A DNA stretch of 37,928 nt from Clostridium sp. GTDB lineage: Bacteria > Bacillota > Clostridia > Lachnospirales > Lachnospiraceae. Every line of letters starts with the position of its first letter. The first letter of the stretch is position 1. Below are positions 1-6,468 of this stretch, one piece after another. The position numbers were made by a program, and so were the translations under genes. The stretch is taken from contig JAMPFS010000033.1 in the NCBI GenBank assembly GCA_023664325.1, positions 1 to 37,928 on the forward strand, written 5' to 3'. Under the pieces are notes generated by a model. That model was not told the origin of the DNA, ran no database searches, and saw only the letters and a list, made by a program, of their open reading frames with translations.

Positions 1-271
1 GATAATAGTCTGGTACGAATCAAGGAAGTGTGGATAATTATGCGGAAACTCAAGCAATTCAGATATTGACATTGCTGTTTTCGGAAATGACAGGGAAATG
101 CGTGTTTTGCGTTCACGGGAATACAGGGATTTTACATCAAAAATATATAGCTATGGTGCGTTTCAGGATTATGATATTTTATATTTTGAATTAAACAAGG
201 AACAAAAAAGTAATATTATGTCGGATATAAATCAGGGTACTGTAATCTATCGAAAGGAAGGTGCTGCTTAA
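1..271 (+). pseudogene. Broken nucleotidyltransferase (MNT-type), 3' end
   Basis: The frame ending at the TAA at 269-271 reads NSDIDIAVFGNDREMRV and later FQDYDILYFEL and GTVIYRKEG. This is the catalytic aspartate motif (SDIDIAVF) and C-terminal part of a small minimal-nucleotidyltransferase protein of the kind found in MNT-HEPN pairs. The same frame has a TAA at 35-37, and the expected Gly-Ser motif before SDID is not in it; a neighbouring frame reads GSVDNYAET just upstream. I infer one or more frameshifts between about 30 and 60. The gene may also extend left of the window, so whether it is a pseudogene rests only on the in-frame stop. Family assignment is fairly good; the broken state is an inference. 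Confidence 0.5.
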
Positions 272-297
272 GTGGTGTTATCATTAGGCAGTTATAT

Positions 298-420
298 ATG
301 CATAATATAGACATTTTAATCGAATATGCCAAGAAAGTCTAAAGCAAAAGTGATGCAAAAGCAGTGCGCAAAAGCCTTTCGCTGGAGAAATTTTCTTTGG
401 AGGTAAAAGTGGCAGATTAA
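298..420 (+). pseudogene. Unrecognised relic with an in-frame stop
   Basis: An ATG at 298 opens 14 codons (MHNIDILIEYAKKV), then TAA at 340-342, and the same frame continues for 25 more codons to a TAA at 418-420 (SKSDAKAVRKSL, then EKFSLEVKVAD). The two halves look like one helical protein interrupted by a stop. It follows the nucleotidyltransferase relic by 26 bases, so it could be the remains of that gene's partner, but I do not recognise the family. It may also be chance. Confidence 0.22.
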
Positions 421-422
421 CA

Positions 423-1520
423 TCAAAAAAAGTCTGTATCATTGGAAATAGGATTTTTGTCCATATCAATTTTATCGCGGAGTTCCTGCATTTGGTAATC
501 CAGCTTTTCGATAGAGTTCGCACAATCTTTTAGTTGTGCCACGATCTCCTCTGCATTGTCCATATCCCTTTTGTATTTTAGCTTGTGTTCTAAGCTTGCC
601 CAGAAATCCATAGCGATTGTGCGGAACTGAATCTCTGTTTTCATGTATTTTTTTTCATTTGACAGAAAAATCGGTACACTTAATATCAGATGAAGGCTTC
701 GGTAACCATTTGCCTTAGGATGCTGGATATAGTCTTTTTTCTTTAATAAAAGGATATCATCCTGCCTGGTAAAGAGATCCGCAAGCCGGTAAATATCATC
801 CGGGAAAGAGCAAATAACACGCAGTCCGGCTACGTCTGCCAGATGTTTCCTGATATTTTCCGCTGTAACCGGATATCCTTTTTTTCTTAATTTATCATAA
901 ATGCTTTCCGGTGATTTTAATCTGCTTTTAATGGATTCAAAAGGGTTTCTGTTATATTTGTGCGAAAATTCCTCGTTCAGAACCCTTAGCCTTGTCTCTA
1001 CCTCCATGATGGCGAAACGGTACTCCATCATCAGGCGGTTCAAAGCTTCGCCCTCTTTTAATCTCTCTGCCTGTATCTGAATAATTTTGTTTTGCTGCTT
1101 TAAGGTCTTTTTTTGTTCTTCGACTGTCTGTCCTAACGCATTCTTGCTTGCAAACAATGCGATGGCATTCTTTACACGGTTCTTGACAATAGAACTGTCA
1201 AATGGTTTATGGATAAAGTCCGAAACTCCCATTTCAAAGCATTGGTTCTCCACCTCTGCGGAATGTTCGCTGCTTATGATCAGCACGGGAATTTTCTCCA
1301 GATATCCATTTTGTTTCATTGCTTCAATGACTGCGAAACCATCCATCTCCGGCATATACAGATCCAGAAGGACTGCCACCGTATCTTTTTCGTATTTCTG
1401 CAATTTCTGCAACGCCTCGTTTCCGTTTTCGGCGTCCTCAATTATATAGTTTTGTTCCAGTATATTGCGCAATAATCCGCGGTTTAATTCCGCATCATCT
1501 ACTACCATTATCCTTTGCAT
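423..1520 (-). CDS. Response regulator receiver fused to (p)ppGpp synthetase (RelA/SpoT-type)
   Basis: The 365-residue product has two domains. Residues 1-125 form a CheY-like receiver with the acidic pair D8-D9, phospho-acceptor D53 in LLDLYMPEMDG, S83 and K105 in HKPF, a complete set for phosphorylation. Residues about 127-160 are charged and probably coiled coil. Residues about 160-330 match the small alarmone synthetase fold that makes (p)ppGpp from ATP and GTP/GDP: RLKSPESIYDKLRKKG, DVAGLRVIC, HPKANGYRSLHLI and EIQFRTIAMDFWASLEHKL. No HD hydrolase, TGS or ACT domain is present. The ATG at 1520 is chosen over an upstream TTG at 1544 because GGAG lies 8 bases before it and the receiver begins there. 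No histidine kinase gene is adjacent, so it is an orphan regulator. A promoter lies at 1559-1587. Domain calls are firm; control of synthesis by phosphorylation is inference. Confidence 0.9.
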   Translation of the reverse strand: MQRIMVVDDAELNRGLLRNILEQNYIIEDAENGNEALQKLQKYEKDTVAVLLDLYMPEMDGFAVIEAMKQNGYLEKIPVLIISSEHSAEVENQCFEMGVSDFIHKPFDSSIVKNRVKNAIALFASKNALGQTVEEQKKTLKQQNKIIQIQAERLKEGEALNRLMMEYRFAIMEVETRLRVLNEEFSHKYNRNPFESIKSRLKSPESIYDKLRKKGYPVTAENIRKHLADVAGLRVICSFPDDIYRLADLFTRQDDILLLKKKDYIQHPKANGYRSLHLILSVPIFLSNEKKYMKTEIQFRTIAMDFWASLEHKLKYKRDMDNAEEIVAQLKDCANSIEKLDYQMQELRDKIDMDKNPISNDTDFF

Positions 1521-1558
1521 ACCAATATCTCCAATTTCACACAAAAAATATATTCCTT

Positions 1559-1587
1559 ATTATACTATGTGGCTGCGATTTTTTCCA
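1559..1587 (-). promoter_or_regulatory. Sigma-A-like promoter of the REC-synthetase gene
   Basis: On the - strand, TGGAAA (1582-1587) is followed by a 17-base spacer and a perfect TATAAT (1559-1564), about 40 bases before the chosen start. The -10 is consensus and the -35 matches 4 of 6 positions. Confidence 0.6.
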
Positions 1588-1654
1588 CTACCTTTGCGGT
1601 GAAAATTCGTAAAGTTTTCTTTGGACAATATGCGCAGCCTGTTTTTTTCGGGGC

Positions 1655-1683
1655 TTGTAATTTACCGGTAAACTGATTATAAT
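1655..1683 (+). promoter_or_regulatory. Sigma-A-like promoter of the DUF1858 gene
   Basis: TTGTAA (1655-1660), a 17-base spacer and a perfect TATAAT (1678-1683) precede the start at 1799 by about 115 bases. It is divergent from the promoter of the REC-synthetase gene, with the -35 elements about 70 bases apart. Confidence 0.6.
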
Positions 1684-1798
1684 ATAAATATTGTGGAAAC
1701 AATACGGATAAAGGGATTGGCATTTTGCGGATATGCAGGCGGCAGCGCCGGATACCGGAATTTGCCGGAACAAAAATACATGTTAGGAGGATTTTATC

Positions 1799-2011
1799 AT
1801 GGCACAGACAGTCAATAAAGATATGTTGATTGGTGAGATTATTACAATTGATCCAGGTAATGCAGCAATTCTGATGGCAAATGGAATGCATTGCCCGGGA
1901 TGCCCATCTGCACAGGGTGAAACCTTAGAGGAAGCAGCGAAGGTTCATGAAATGGACGTGGAAGTTCTGTTAAAGGATATCAATGAGTATCTCGCAAAGA
2001 AAGAAGCATAA
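1799..2011 (+). CDS. DUF1858 / hybrid-cluster-associated redox disulfide protein
   Basis: This 70-residue protein matches the DUF1858 family (also described as hybrid-cluster-protein-associated redox disulfide domain). It has the typical start IGEIITIDPGNAAILMANGM followed by a CPGC motif within HCPGCPSAQGETLEEAA. The CxxC pair suggests thiol redox chemistry or metal binding, but no reaction is established for the family. The ribosome site TAGGAGG lies about 8 bases before the ATG. It is monocistronic: its own promoter is upstream and a strong hairpin terminator follows within 20 bases. No hybrid cluster protein gene is in this window. The family call is confident and the function unknown. 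Confidence 0.88.
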   Translation: MAQTVNKDMLIGEIITIDPGNAAILMANGMHCPGCPSAQGETLEEAAKVHEMDVEVLLKDINEYLAKKEA

Positions 2012-2031
2012 GAATAGATGGTAAAATAATA

Positions 2032-2068
2032 CCCCATATATCATGTAGTTGATATATGGGGTGTTTTT
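2032..2068. terminator. Intrinsic terminator between convergent genes
   Basis: A perfect 12-bp inverted repeat (CCCCATATATCA at 2032-2043 and its complement at 2050-2061) with a 6-base loop is followed by TGTTTTT on the + strand. The - strand side is followed by a partly T-rich stretch, so it may also serve mecA, which ends at 2073. Confidence 0.88.
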
Positions 2069-2072
2069 AATG

Positions 2073-2906
2073 CTAAATACTTGCCAATGTCTGAATGGCA
2101 TCTCCTTTGATAATCATCTTAAAATGCTCTGAAAAATAATATGGCATCGCATAATTTGCCTTGACCTTCGTGCCGTACTCGCTGAGCAGATTGCAGGCGC
2201 GCTGGTAATTCTCCGCATCGGTAGTTTCATGATTGACAATCAGATAATAGAGATTATCTTTCGGACTCTTGTATAAAGAGTTGTTATCATGATAAATTGG
2301 AGCAACCATCACAGCAGCTTTGCTGATATCATTGATATTCTGGAAAGAGAAAATGCGATAGGAAATCTGGCTGTTTTCCTTCTTTTTCCCTTTTGCTTTT
2401 TCTGCCTTTTTCTTTGCGTTGTTTTCACGAAGCGCAGCGGATAACGGAATGAAGGACGAATTGCCGCCTGCCTCTGTCTGCTTCTTCACCTGTTCGATAT
2501 TTTCTACGATATCAGAAATGGTATCCATTAGGGAAGCAGCATTTTCAAAGAGATTCAGGCTGTCCTCGGCTTCTTCATTGTCGTCGGGGTTATCTTCATC
2601 TTCAATCTCAATACCGGCATACTTGGAAAATCTGGAAAATCTCGTATCCAGCTCCTCAGGATCTTCCACCTTTGTTATAATCAGAATCAGACAATCTGGT
2701 GATACAGGAATTGCTTCTATCATCAGAGGAATATCATTTACCTCAAAACCTAACTCATCTGCAGCCTGTTCCATCATTTCACGGAATAATTCTTTGGCTT
2801 TGTCGGTGCCGTAGGCTAGCTCATTTAGAAGAAGCTCTCTGTCTGCCAAATCAGCTTTGTTCAGTGTACAGCGAATCTGATTCTCGCTTAGTCGTTCTAA
2901 CTTCAT
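2073..2906 (-). CDS. mecA: MecA-family adaptor protein for ClpC
   Basis: The 277-residue protein begins MKLERLSENQIRCTLNKADL and contains ELFREMMEQAADELGF, the N-terminal target-binding domain of MecA. A glutamate/aspartate-rich and then lysine-rich linker covers about residues 110-185, and a C-terminal domain (YRIFSFQNINDISKAA to the end) corresponds to the ClpC-binding half. MecA proteins deliver substrates to the ClpCP protease; this is not the methicillin-resistance gene of the same name. The ATG at 2906 is preferred over the longer open frame because AAAGGAG lies 8 bases upstream and the family starts here. A -35/-10 pair is at 2974-3002, and a cluster of ATGTACAT palindromes lies further upstream. 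Length is slightly above the Bacillus homologue because of the linker. Confidence 0.9.
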   Translation of the reverse strand: MKLERLSENQIRCTLNKADLADRELLLNELAYGTDKAKELFREMMEQAADELGFEVNDIPLMIEAIPVSPDCLILIITKVEDPEELDTRFSRFSKYAGIEIEDEDNPDDNEEAEDSLNLFENAASLMDTISDIVENIEQVKKQTEAGGNSSFIPLSAALRENNAKKKAEKAKGKKKENSQISYRIFSFQNINDISKAAVMVAPIYHDNNSLYKSPKDNLYYLIVNHETTDAENYQRACNLLSEYGTKVKANYAMPYYFSEHFKMIIKGDAIQTLASI

Positions 2907-2973
2907 AGAATCATCTCCTTTTATATTAAGAAATCTCTCATTCAATAAGACTAAAAGCTCTCTATGAAAGAGA

Positions 2974-3002
2974 AGCATAACATATTTTTACAAGAAATGC
3001 AA
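2974..3002 (-). promoter_or_regulatory. Candidate mecA promoter
   Basis: On the - strand, TTGCAT (2997-3002), a 17-base spacer and TATGCT (2974-2979) lie about 70 bases before the mecA start. Both hexamers match 4 or 5 of 6 consensus positions. Confidence 0.45.
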
Positions 3003-3025
3003 TGAAATCAGGATAATTTCATAAA

Positions 3026-3105
3026 ATGTACATAATTGTCAAAAAATGTACATATACTACATAAAATATGCCCGAGATATACATAGTATTTTCAGAAATG
3101 TACAT
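3026..3105. repeat. Cluster of ATGTACAT palindromes (possible operator)
   Basis: Three exact copies of the palindrome ATGTACAT occur at 3026-3033, 3046-3053 and 3098-3105, each preceded by AA or AAA. A one-mismatch copy, ATATACAT, is at 3077-3084. Centre-to-centre distances are 20, 31 and 21 bases, close to 2, 3 and 2 helical turns, so all four would face the same side of the DNA. The cluster sits between the mecA promoter and a rightward promoter-like sequence. Confidence 0.5.
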
Positions 3106-3115
3106 CATTCATTCA

Positions 3116-3144
3116 TTGAAATAGATGGTTTAATTTAGTATATT
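3116..3144 (+). promoter_or_regulatory. Rightward promoter-like sequence with no gene downstream
   Basis: TTGAAA (3116-3121), a 17-base spacer and TATATT (3139-3144) match the sigma-A consensus at 5 of 6 positions each. No + strand gene starts within the next kilobase, which is why a non-coding transcript is considered. Confidence 0.4.
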
Positions 3145-3541
3145 CTATGTAGAGTTTCGGAATAAAGTTCGCAGCGCAGAAATCCGGATTCTTTATTCAT
3201 TTGCAGATTATGGTAAATTTCCATATCATATAAAATTTGTATGCGAAGCTCATTTTTGGAAAAACCAGGTAATGATATATTACCATCCAGTGTGTTATTA
3301 CATCACAGCAGGCACCTCGGTTTGGTTTTTTTGATAAACAACTCAGGAAGGAGATGGTTGGGCGGGGAGCAAGAATATATGTAAATAAAAATGATACAAT
3401 TTGGAGTATCATGTATGCCTCATAAGATAACATGAAGATATAGAGGTTTTCCCAATGCATTTTTGGGAATGGTTGCGTGTTTTTAACGTGACAATTTAAG
3501 AGGTTCAGAGAATCTATTTATATAGATTGAGGCATTTAACA

Positions 3542-3570
3542 GGCGGGGCTATGAATGGGACAGCCCCGCC
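3542..3570. terminator. GC-rich hairpin after the amidase gene
   Basis: GGCGGGGCT (3542-3550) and AGCCCCGCC (3562-3570) form a perfect 9-bp stem with an 11-base loop. The flanks are AT-rich but have no clean T run on either strand. It could end the amidase transcript (- strand) or a rightward transcript from 3116-3144. Confidence 0.55.
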
Positions 3571-3602
3571 AATTTACAATAAAATATTTTAATGCGGAAA
3601 AC

Positions 3603-4277
3603 TTAATGTATATAGCTGGCAATTCCCTGGCTGATGGCAAATGCCAGACGCTTCTGGTAATTGGAATCGGTAAGTCTTGCGGTTTCCTCGGGGTTGGATA
3701 GAAAACCACATTCTACAATGACAGATGGAACATGGGAATTTTTCAGCAGATAGTAGCTGCTGGAAGATTTTTCCTTTCGGGTATTTGTCTCATCTATGGC
3801 AAGTAAGGCATTTTGAATAGAGGCGGCAAAAGCTTCCCCTTCTTTGCTCCCGGTAAAATAAAAGGTCTGTGCGCCGTGCTGAACCGTATCGGGGTAGCTG
3901 TTTTGGTGAATGCTCACCACATAAGCAGCATTTTTTTCCTGAAAGAATTGAATCCGGTTGTTCAGATCAGAAGTTTTTTTGTTGGAGACATTTTCATCAT
4001 ATAGCCCGGTGTCCGTATCGCGGGTCATATATACGGTGTAGTCCTGTGCGATTAGATAGTCCTTTAAGTATTGCGCAATTTGCAAATTGACATCCTTTTC
4101 CCTGATTCCTTCCGCGCTGACTTTCCCCGGATCAGAGCCTCCATGTCCGACGTCAATTACAATGACGGTTTTATTTTTTACGGAACAGACAACACGATAG
4201 CCGTAATTGCGGTAGAGGGAAAAAGCGGCAGCGACAAACAATAAGATACAGGATAGAATCCGATATTTTTTTTTCAT
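3603..4277 (-). CDS. N-acetylmuramoyl-L-alanine amidase, CwlD-like (Amidase_3)
   Basis: The 224-residue protein has a membrane anchor or signal segment at about residues 5-21 and one Amidase_3 domain. The zinc-site residues are visible: H45 in IDVGHGGSDPG, E60 in GIREKDVNLQ, H124 in VSIHQNS, and the catalytic E189 in VIVECGFLSNPEE. It cleaves the amide bond between N-acetylmuramic acid and L-alanine in peptidoglycan, outside the membrane. Size and single-domain layout resemble CwlD, which prepares spore cortex for muramic-lactam formation, in keeping with the sporulation genes further along. The ATG at 4277 (MKKKYRILSC) is chosen over a TTG at 4382 because it opens the signal segment and the promoter lies just upstream, although no strong ribosome site is seen. 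The exact CwlD role is inference. Confidence 0.85.
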   Translation of the reverse strand: MKKKYRILSCILLFVAAAFSLYRNYGYRVVCSVKNKTVIVIDVGHGGSDPGKVSAEGIREKDVNLQIAQYLKDYLIAQDYTVYMTRDTDTGLYDENVSNKKTSDLNNRIQFFQEKNAAYVVSIHQNSYPDTVQHGAQTFYFTGSKEGEAFAASIQNALLAIDETNTRKEKSSSSYYLLKNSHVPSVIVECGFLSNPEETARLTDSNYQKRLAFAISQGIASYIH

Positions 4278-4305
4278 ACAGGATACACTTTGCAGGAATA
4301 TTCTT

Positions 4306-4334
4306 ATTATATAAGCTATGCCGGAATGTTGCAA
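4306..4334 (-). promoter_or_regulatory. Sigma-A-like promoter of the amidase gene
   Basis: On the - strand, TTGCAA (4329-4334), a 17-base spacer and TATAAT (4306-4311) lie 29 bases before the amidase start codon. Confidence 0.65.
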
Positions 4335-4360
4335 ATATGCAAACAGACAGGCGAAAATGT

Positions 4361-4389
4361 TTGCATTACAGCCGGAGAACAATTATAAT
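4361..4389 (+). promoter_or_regulatory. Sigma-A-like promoter of the papain-like protease gene
   Basis: TTGCAT (4361-4366), a 17-base spacer and a perfect TATAAT (4384-4389) lie about 55 bases before the TTG start at 4446. It is back to back with the amidase promoter; the two -35 boxes are 26 bases apart. Confidence 0.65.
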
Positions 4390-4445
4390 AAGGCATAGAA
4401 GAAACGCCAAGCAAAGTTGTGCAGAAAAAGAAAGGTGGAATCAGT

Positions 4446-6467
4446 TTGAAGAAGTCAATTTTCAAAATCAAAGCAGTGTTATATGCGGCTGTTTTACTCG
4501 GTGGCTTGCAGCTTGGAATGACGGATATAGCATATGCTGCCCAGACGATAGATAACCGGGAGTATCCGGTAAGTGAAAACTGGCTGAAGCCGGCAGAGAT
4601 TGTGGAATGTGGGTCGGATACAGCCCTGACACAGAGGGGGGCAGCCTATGCGACCGCCTATGATCCGAGGAATGTCAACGGTACTGTGATGGTAACGCCG
4701 ATAAGGGATCAGGGTAATTACAATACCTGCTGGGCATTTGCAACGGTGGGTGCCGTGGAAGGGAACCTGATTAAAAACGGCTATGCTGACAGCACGCTTG
4801 ACCTGTCAGAGAACCATTTTGCATATTTTTTCTATAACCGCCAGACGGATAAGCTCGGTTATACCAAGAATGATGCGAATAAAGGCGGGCTTTCCTGGAA
4901 TCAGAATGGCGGAACATTACAGGGTTCCGGTCTTGCCCTGATGACATGGGCGGGATTGACAACGGAGAGTAAATCACCATATGTATCGACACCGGATAAA
5001 TCCATGTGTTATCAGGATGATTATATTGTCCAGGATGTATATTACTATAATTATAATGTGAAAAAACTGAGCAATTCTGTCAATGCCATTAAGCAGGCAA
5101 TCATGGATCACGGCGCAGTGGCAAGCGGCATTTACTTTGATTACCGTGATAAGAGTGGCTATTATAATTCAAAAACGGGAGCGTATTATTACAACAAAGA
5201 CGATGGGAACCATGCCGTAACGATTGTCGGGTGGGATGATAATTATTCCCGTAGCAATTTCGGATCTGTGAAGCCTTCTAAAAATGGCGCATGGATTGTT
5301 AAAAACAGTTATGGCACGGAATTTGGCGATAAAGGATACAACTATGTGTCCTATGAGGATGCCAGCCTGGCAGAGATGATGGCGGTGGAGGCGGTTCCGG
5401 CATCCGAGCAGTATGACAATAATTATCAGTATGACGGCTCTGCAAATCCCGCCACCTACCTTTCTCTGAGCAAGCAAATTAAATGCGCCAATGTATTTAA
5501 GGCAAAAGCATCATCTTCCTATACGGAGCTTTTGAAGGCAGTGGGAGTCTGTACCTACTCCACAAATACAAACTACGAGATACAGATTTATACCGGGCTG
5601 TCGAGCGCAGGCAAACCAACCAGCGGTACGAAAGTTTTTTCCTCTGCTGTCAAGGGAACATTCAAGGATGCAGGATATCAGACGGTGGAACTTCCGAAAG
5701 CAGTGTCTTTAGTGCCGGGTGAATATTTTTCCATTGTGGTGACGTTGAAGGTTTCCTCCGGCAAACCGATTATTGCAGCGGATATCACAAGCGGGTACGG
5801 CTGGATTGGATTTAATGCCGCAGTCAGCAAGAACCAATCGTTCTTCTACTATAACAATAAGTGGCTGGATGGCAAGAATATTCCGGATGGGTATGGAACG
5901 ATAGCCTGTAATTTCAGGATTAAGGGTTATACGGACAAGACGAAAGTAAAACCATCCATTACACTGAGTAAGAATCTGGGTGTTTCCAAAGGGAGCAGCG
6001 CGAAGCTATCCCTGAAAAAGAATCCGGGCAGTATTTACAGAACAGCCAAATGGAAGTCCTCGAATACAAAAGTGGCATCTGTGAATTCCAAAGGAACCGT
6101 AAAGGGCAAGAGTTATGGTACAGCTACTATTTCAGCTACTTTCATGAAAGGCAGCAAACAGACGACTTTGAAATGTAAAGTGACCGTAGGACCTTCCAAA
6201 TTAAAAGGGTTTGCAGTAAAAGCTTCTAAGGGTAAGGTCACGGTAAGCTGGAAGAAAAATTCTGCTGCGAATGGTTACGAGATTTACTATTCAACAAATA
6301 AGGACAGCGGTTATAAAAAACTCATGACAGCAAAGAGCAGCAAAAAGAAAGCTTCCAAAAAGTTGAAATCCGGCACATATTATGTTAAAATGCGTGCGTA
6401 CAGATTAAGCGGGAAGAAGAAGCTTTACGGCAGTTATACTGCGGCAAAGCAGGTAACGGTTTGGTAG
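4446..6467 (+). CDS. Secreted papain-family (C1) cysteine protease with Ig-like and FN3-like C-terminus
   Basis: The 673-residue product has a signal peptide (MKKSIFKIKAVLYAAVLLGG, cleavage after about AYA at residue 31). A C1 peptidase domain follows, with oxyanion Q89 and nucleophile C95 in RDQGNYNTCWAFA, H256 in GNHAVTIVGWDDNY and N287 in AWIVKNSYG. Residues about 310-500 are a beta-rich module of the type that follows C1 domains in clostridial proteins. Residues about 505-590 resemble a Big2/Ig-like repeat (KWKSSNTKVASVNSKGTVKG) and 595-673 a fibronectin type III-like fold (VTVSWKKNSAANGYEIYYS) rich in lysine, perhaps for wall binding. The TTG at 4446 fits AAAGGTGG 7 bases upstream better than the GTG at 4419. 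The Sua5 gene follows after one base, so they are probably cotranscribed. Its substrate is unknown. Confidence 0.85.
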   Translation: MKKSIFKIKAVLYAAVLLGGLQLGMTDIAYAAQTIDNREYPVSENWLKPAEIVECGSDTALTQRGAAYATAYDPRNVNGTVMVTPIRDQGNYNTCWAFATVGAVEGNLIKNGYADSTLDLSENHFAYFFYNRQTDKLGYTKNDANKGGLSWNQNGGTLQGSGLALMTWAGLTTESKSPYVSTPDKSMCYQDDYIVQDVYYYNYNVKKLSNSVNAIKQAIMDHGAVASGIYFDYRDKSGYYNSKTGAYYYNKDDGNHAVTIVGWDDNYSRSNFGSVKPSKNGAWIVKNSYGTEFGDKGYNYVSYEDASLAEMMAVEAVPASEQYDNNYQYDGSANPATYLSLSKQIKCANVFKAKASSSYTELLKAVGVCTYSTNTNYEIQIYTGLSSAGKPTSGTKVFSSAVKGTFKDAGYQTVELPKAVSLVPGEYFSIVVTLKVSSGKPIIAADITSGYGWIGFNAAVSKNQSFFYYNNKWLDGKNIPDGYGTIACNFRIKGYTDKTKVKPSITLSKNLGVSKGSSAKLSLKKNPGSIYRTAKWKSSNTKVASVNSKGTVKGKSYGTATISATFMKGSKQTTLKCKVTVGPSKLKGFAVKASKGKVTVSWKKNSAANGYEIYYSTNKDSGYKKLMTAKSSKKKASKKLKSGTYYVKMRAYRLSGKKKLYGSYTAAKQVTVW

Positions 6468-6468
6468 C

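Larger units (their letters stand above)
2907..3602. other. Gene-free region upstream of mecA and downstream of the amidase gene
   Basis: No convincing coding sequence is visible in these 696 bases on either strand; open frames are short and lack ribosome sites at proper spacing. The region holds the candidate mecA promoter, ATGTACAT palindromes at 3026-3105, a rightward promoter-like pair at 3116-3144, several small hairpins (for example GAATAAAG at 3160-3167 pairing with CTTTATTC at 3191-3198, and AATCTAT/ATAGATT at 3511-3528) and a GC-rich hairpin at 3542-3570. A non-coding RNA between the promoter and that hairpin is possible. Confidence 0.5.

Noticed and set aside
2073..2906. mecA as an antibiotic-resistance gene
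   Set aside because: The sequence is the ClpC adaptor MecA, unrelated to the penicillin-binding protein encoded by the staphylococcal gene of the same name.
3354..3425. A 23-codon ORF (starts MVGRGARIYV) after GGAAGGAG
   Set aside because: The ribosome-site-like bases touch the start codon, leaving no spacing for initiation, and the peptide is not recognisable.
3197..3460. An 87-codon open frame on the - strand in the gene-free region
   Set aside because: It lacks a ribosome site and its composition is that of translated AT-rich non-coding DNA; it also crosses the hairpins of this region.
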